Origin: Numida meleagris
Lineage: Eukaryota; Chordata; Aves; Galliformes; Numididae
DNA length: 64,000 nucleotides
Direction of reading: 5' to 3'
NCBI RefSeq assembly: GCF_002078875.1
Contig: NC_034411.1
Coordinates: 35,380,115-35,444,114, forward strand
Each line of letters starts with the position of its first letter. Within the stretch, counting starts at the first letter, position 1. The translations under genes were made by a program, and so were the position numbers. Below are positions 63,087 to 64,000 of this stretch, in pieces. The notes beneath the pieces were generated by a model. That model was not told the DNA's origin, did not search any database, and worked only from the letters and a program-made list of their open reading frames with translations.

Positions 63087-63611
63087 TGTCATGGTTTTGC
63101 GATTTTCGGTTATTGGTACTCCACATCATAACATCCTGTAGTGAATGTACCTGGTTCTCAGAAGAGAAGGACTACTACATTCCCCACGGCACTTTGCTCT
63201 TCTGTTACCATTTTCCAGCCGGAGGGAAAAGATAAAAGCTCACAGTACAAAAACTTGCAGATCACGAGACCTCGTCCCCTTTTTCCGCCGTCTCTTGTCT
63301 TGGCAGCACCTCGCTCTCCAGCCGTCTTATCGTTGGTAGTAGAGTAAGGCCTACCTTGATTTTGGGACATTCTCTGTATTGGATTTATCAGCTTAAATTG
63401 TAATTATATTGTATTATAGTGTGTTGTTTGGCATTCTGATATCTTATTTCGTAAATTAGTTTGTTTCTCCTCAGATTGTTGCCGCTGTTCTTTGTTCTCA
63501 GGGCCATCTCCTAACCCTTTTTTTCCTTTTCCCTTTTCCCGGGGCGTGGGCCCGTGGGTCCCCCCTCCCCTTTGTCACGGAACCGGGCCAAACACCCGTA
63601 AACCGTTGACA
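63087..63611 (+). mobile_element. Solo LTR of an avian endogenous retrovirus, 525 bp, with target-site duplication
   Basis: It starts TGTCATGG and ends CCGTTGACA, so the ends are TGTCA/TGACA inverted repeats obeying the TG...CA rule. It is flanked by ACAGG on both sides. The 5-bp duplication would fit an ERVL-like or some class I integrases (inference). Inside, AAGATAAAAGCTC (63226-63238) is TATA-like, followed by a pyrimidine-rich CpG-containing stretch; the last 100 bp are strongly G+C-rich (CCCGGGGCGTGGGCCCGTGG), unlike the surrounding AT-rich DNA. No internal retroviral genes: a product of LTR-LTR recombination. Short frames inside are incidental. Confidence 0.85.
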
Positions 63612-63616
63612 ACAGG
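63612..63616. repeat. Target-site duplication, right copy (ACAGG)
   Basis: Direct repeat of 63082-63086 marking the empty-site sequence. Confidence 0.75.
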
Positions 63617-64000
63617 ACAAGGATTAGTAAAACGTGGCCAATGGCTTTTATGTTTAGTTACAGAGTGAATACATATTACTGTACCAACATACAGGCTTAT
63701 TTATGGTGCAGGATTTGAGTTTAGATTCACAATGGCAGGGACCAAAAGGATTATTCTTCTGCTCTAAGTGCTGCAGTGGGGTTGACTAGTCTGTAGAATA
63801 AGCAAATCTCCCCTCAATGTCCTCTCAGTGGATCCATGACTATATGCATTCATGAAAACTGAGACCTAAATGGACTAAGTCTTGATTTTAAGAAGTCATG
63901 AGCACCATTGTTACATTTTTGCAGTCTACACCTGACTCCACAGGTACTGCAAGATGCAACAATAGTTTTGCCCGTCATTGCTTGTTACTCAAATTCCAGC
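63617..64000. other. Intergenic, nothing recognised
   Basis: Flank to the right of the solo LTR. No gene or repeat recognised up to the window end. Confidence 0.65.

Noticed and set aside
63158..63370. Overlapping frames inside the solo LTR
   Set aside because: LTRs do not normally encode proteins, and the frames overlap on both strands.
28321..64000. Exons of a neighbouring gene (PLD5 expected by human synteny)
   Set aside because: No phospholipase-D-like HKD motif or splice-bounded conserved block was seen; the gene probably lies beyond the window.
1..64000. CRISPR arrays, operons, bacterial insertion sequences, tRNA or rRNA genes
   Set aside because: Nothing of the kind was seen; the window is vertebrate nuclear DNA with introns and LINE/LTR repeats.

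Overview
This is a eukaryotic, avian-type genomic window. GT-AG introns interrupt a vertebrate centrosome gene. The interspersed repeats are typical of birds: several CR1 LINE fragments with their A/G-T-rich (ATTCTATG-like) 3' ends, avian endogenous-retrovirus LTRs, and a deletion derivative of a mariner-type element. I cannot name the species. The repeat mix would suit a galliform, but that is inference.

Left part (1 to about 28,320): the 3' half of CEP170, on the + strand. The window opens inside an intron. A very large internal coding exon (3215-5020) is followed by seven further coding exons ending at a TGA at 26236-26238, then by a roughly 2 kb 3' UTR with several poly(A) signals. All junctions are GT-AG and phase-consistent, and together they encode about 959 codons of the C-terminal part of centrosomal protein 170. 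The N-terminal FHA-domain part lies upstream of the window. A 51-nt, phase 1-1 exon-like segment (8891-8941) sits in frame between two known coding exons and looks like an unreported or tissue-restricted cassette exon. On the opposite strand in the first intron, 1588-1671 has good splice sites on both sides and exactly one open frame, and may belong to an unidentified antisense transcript.

The CEP170 introns carry a mariner-like remnant (2625-3093), TA/TG microsatellites (5057-5098, 5285-5314), CR1 fragments (15611-16215; 25027-25205), an ORF1-like SGNH/esterase reading frame on the minus strand (25342-25761), an avian ERV-type LTR (17519-18113), and the first copy of a CR1-tailed composite repeat (19790-20325).

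Right part (about 28,320 to 64,000): intergenic, with no convincing protein-coding gene. In human, the neighbour beyond the 3' end of CEP170 is PLD5, so this is probably the gene-poor interval between the two (inference from synteny). It holds the second composite-repeat copy (31679-32200), three CR1 insertions (38329-38765, 54472-56048, 58488-58905), a second diverged LTR of the same family as the intronic one (51875-52382), and a clean 525-bp solo LTR with TGTCA/TGACA ends and a 5-bp target-site duplication (63087-63611). Several short perfect inverted repeats are the only other distinctive structures seen.
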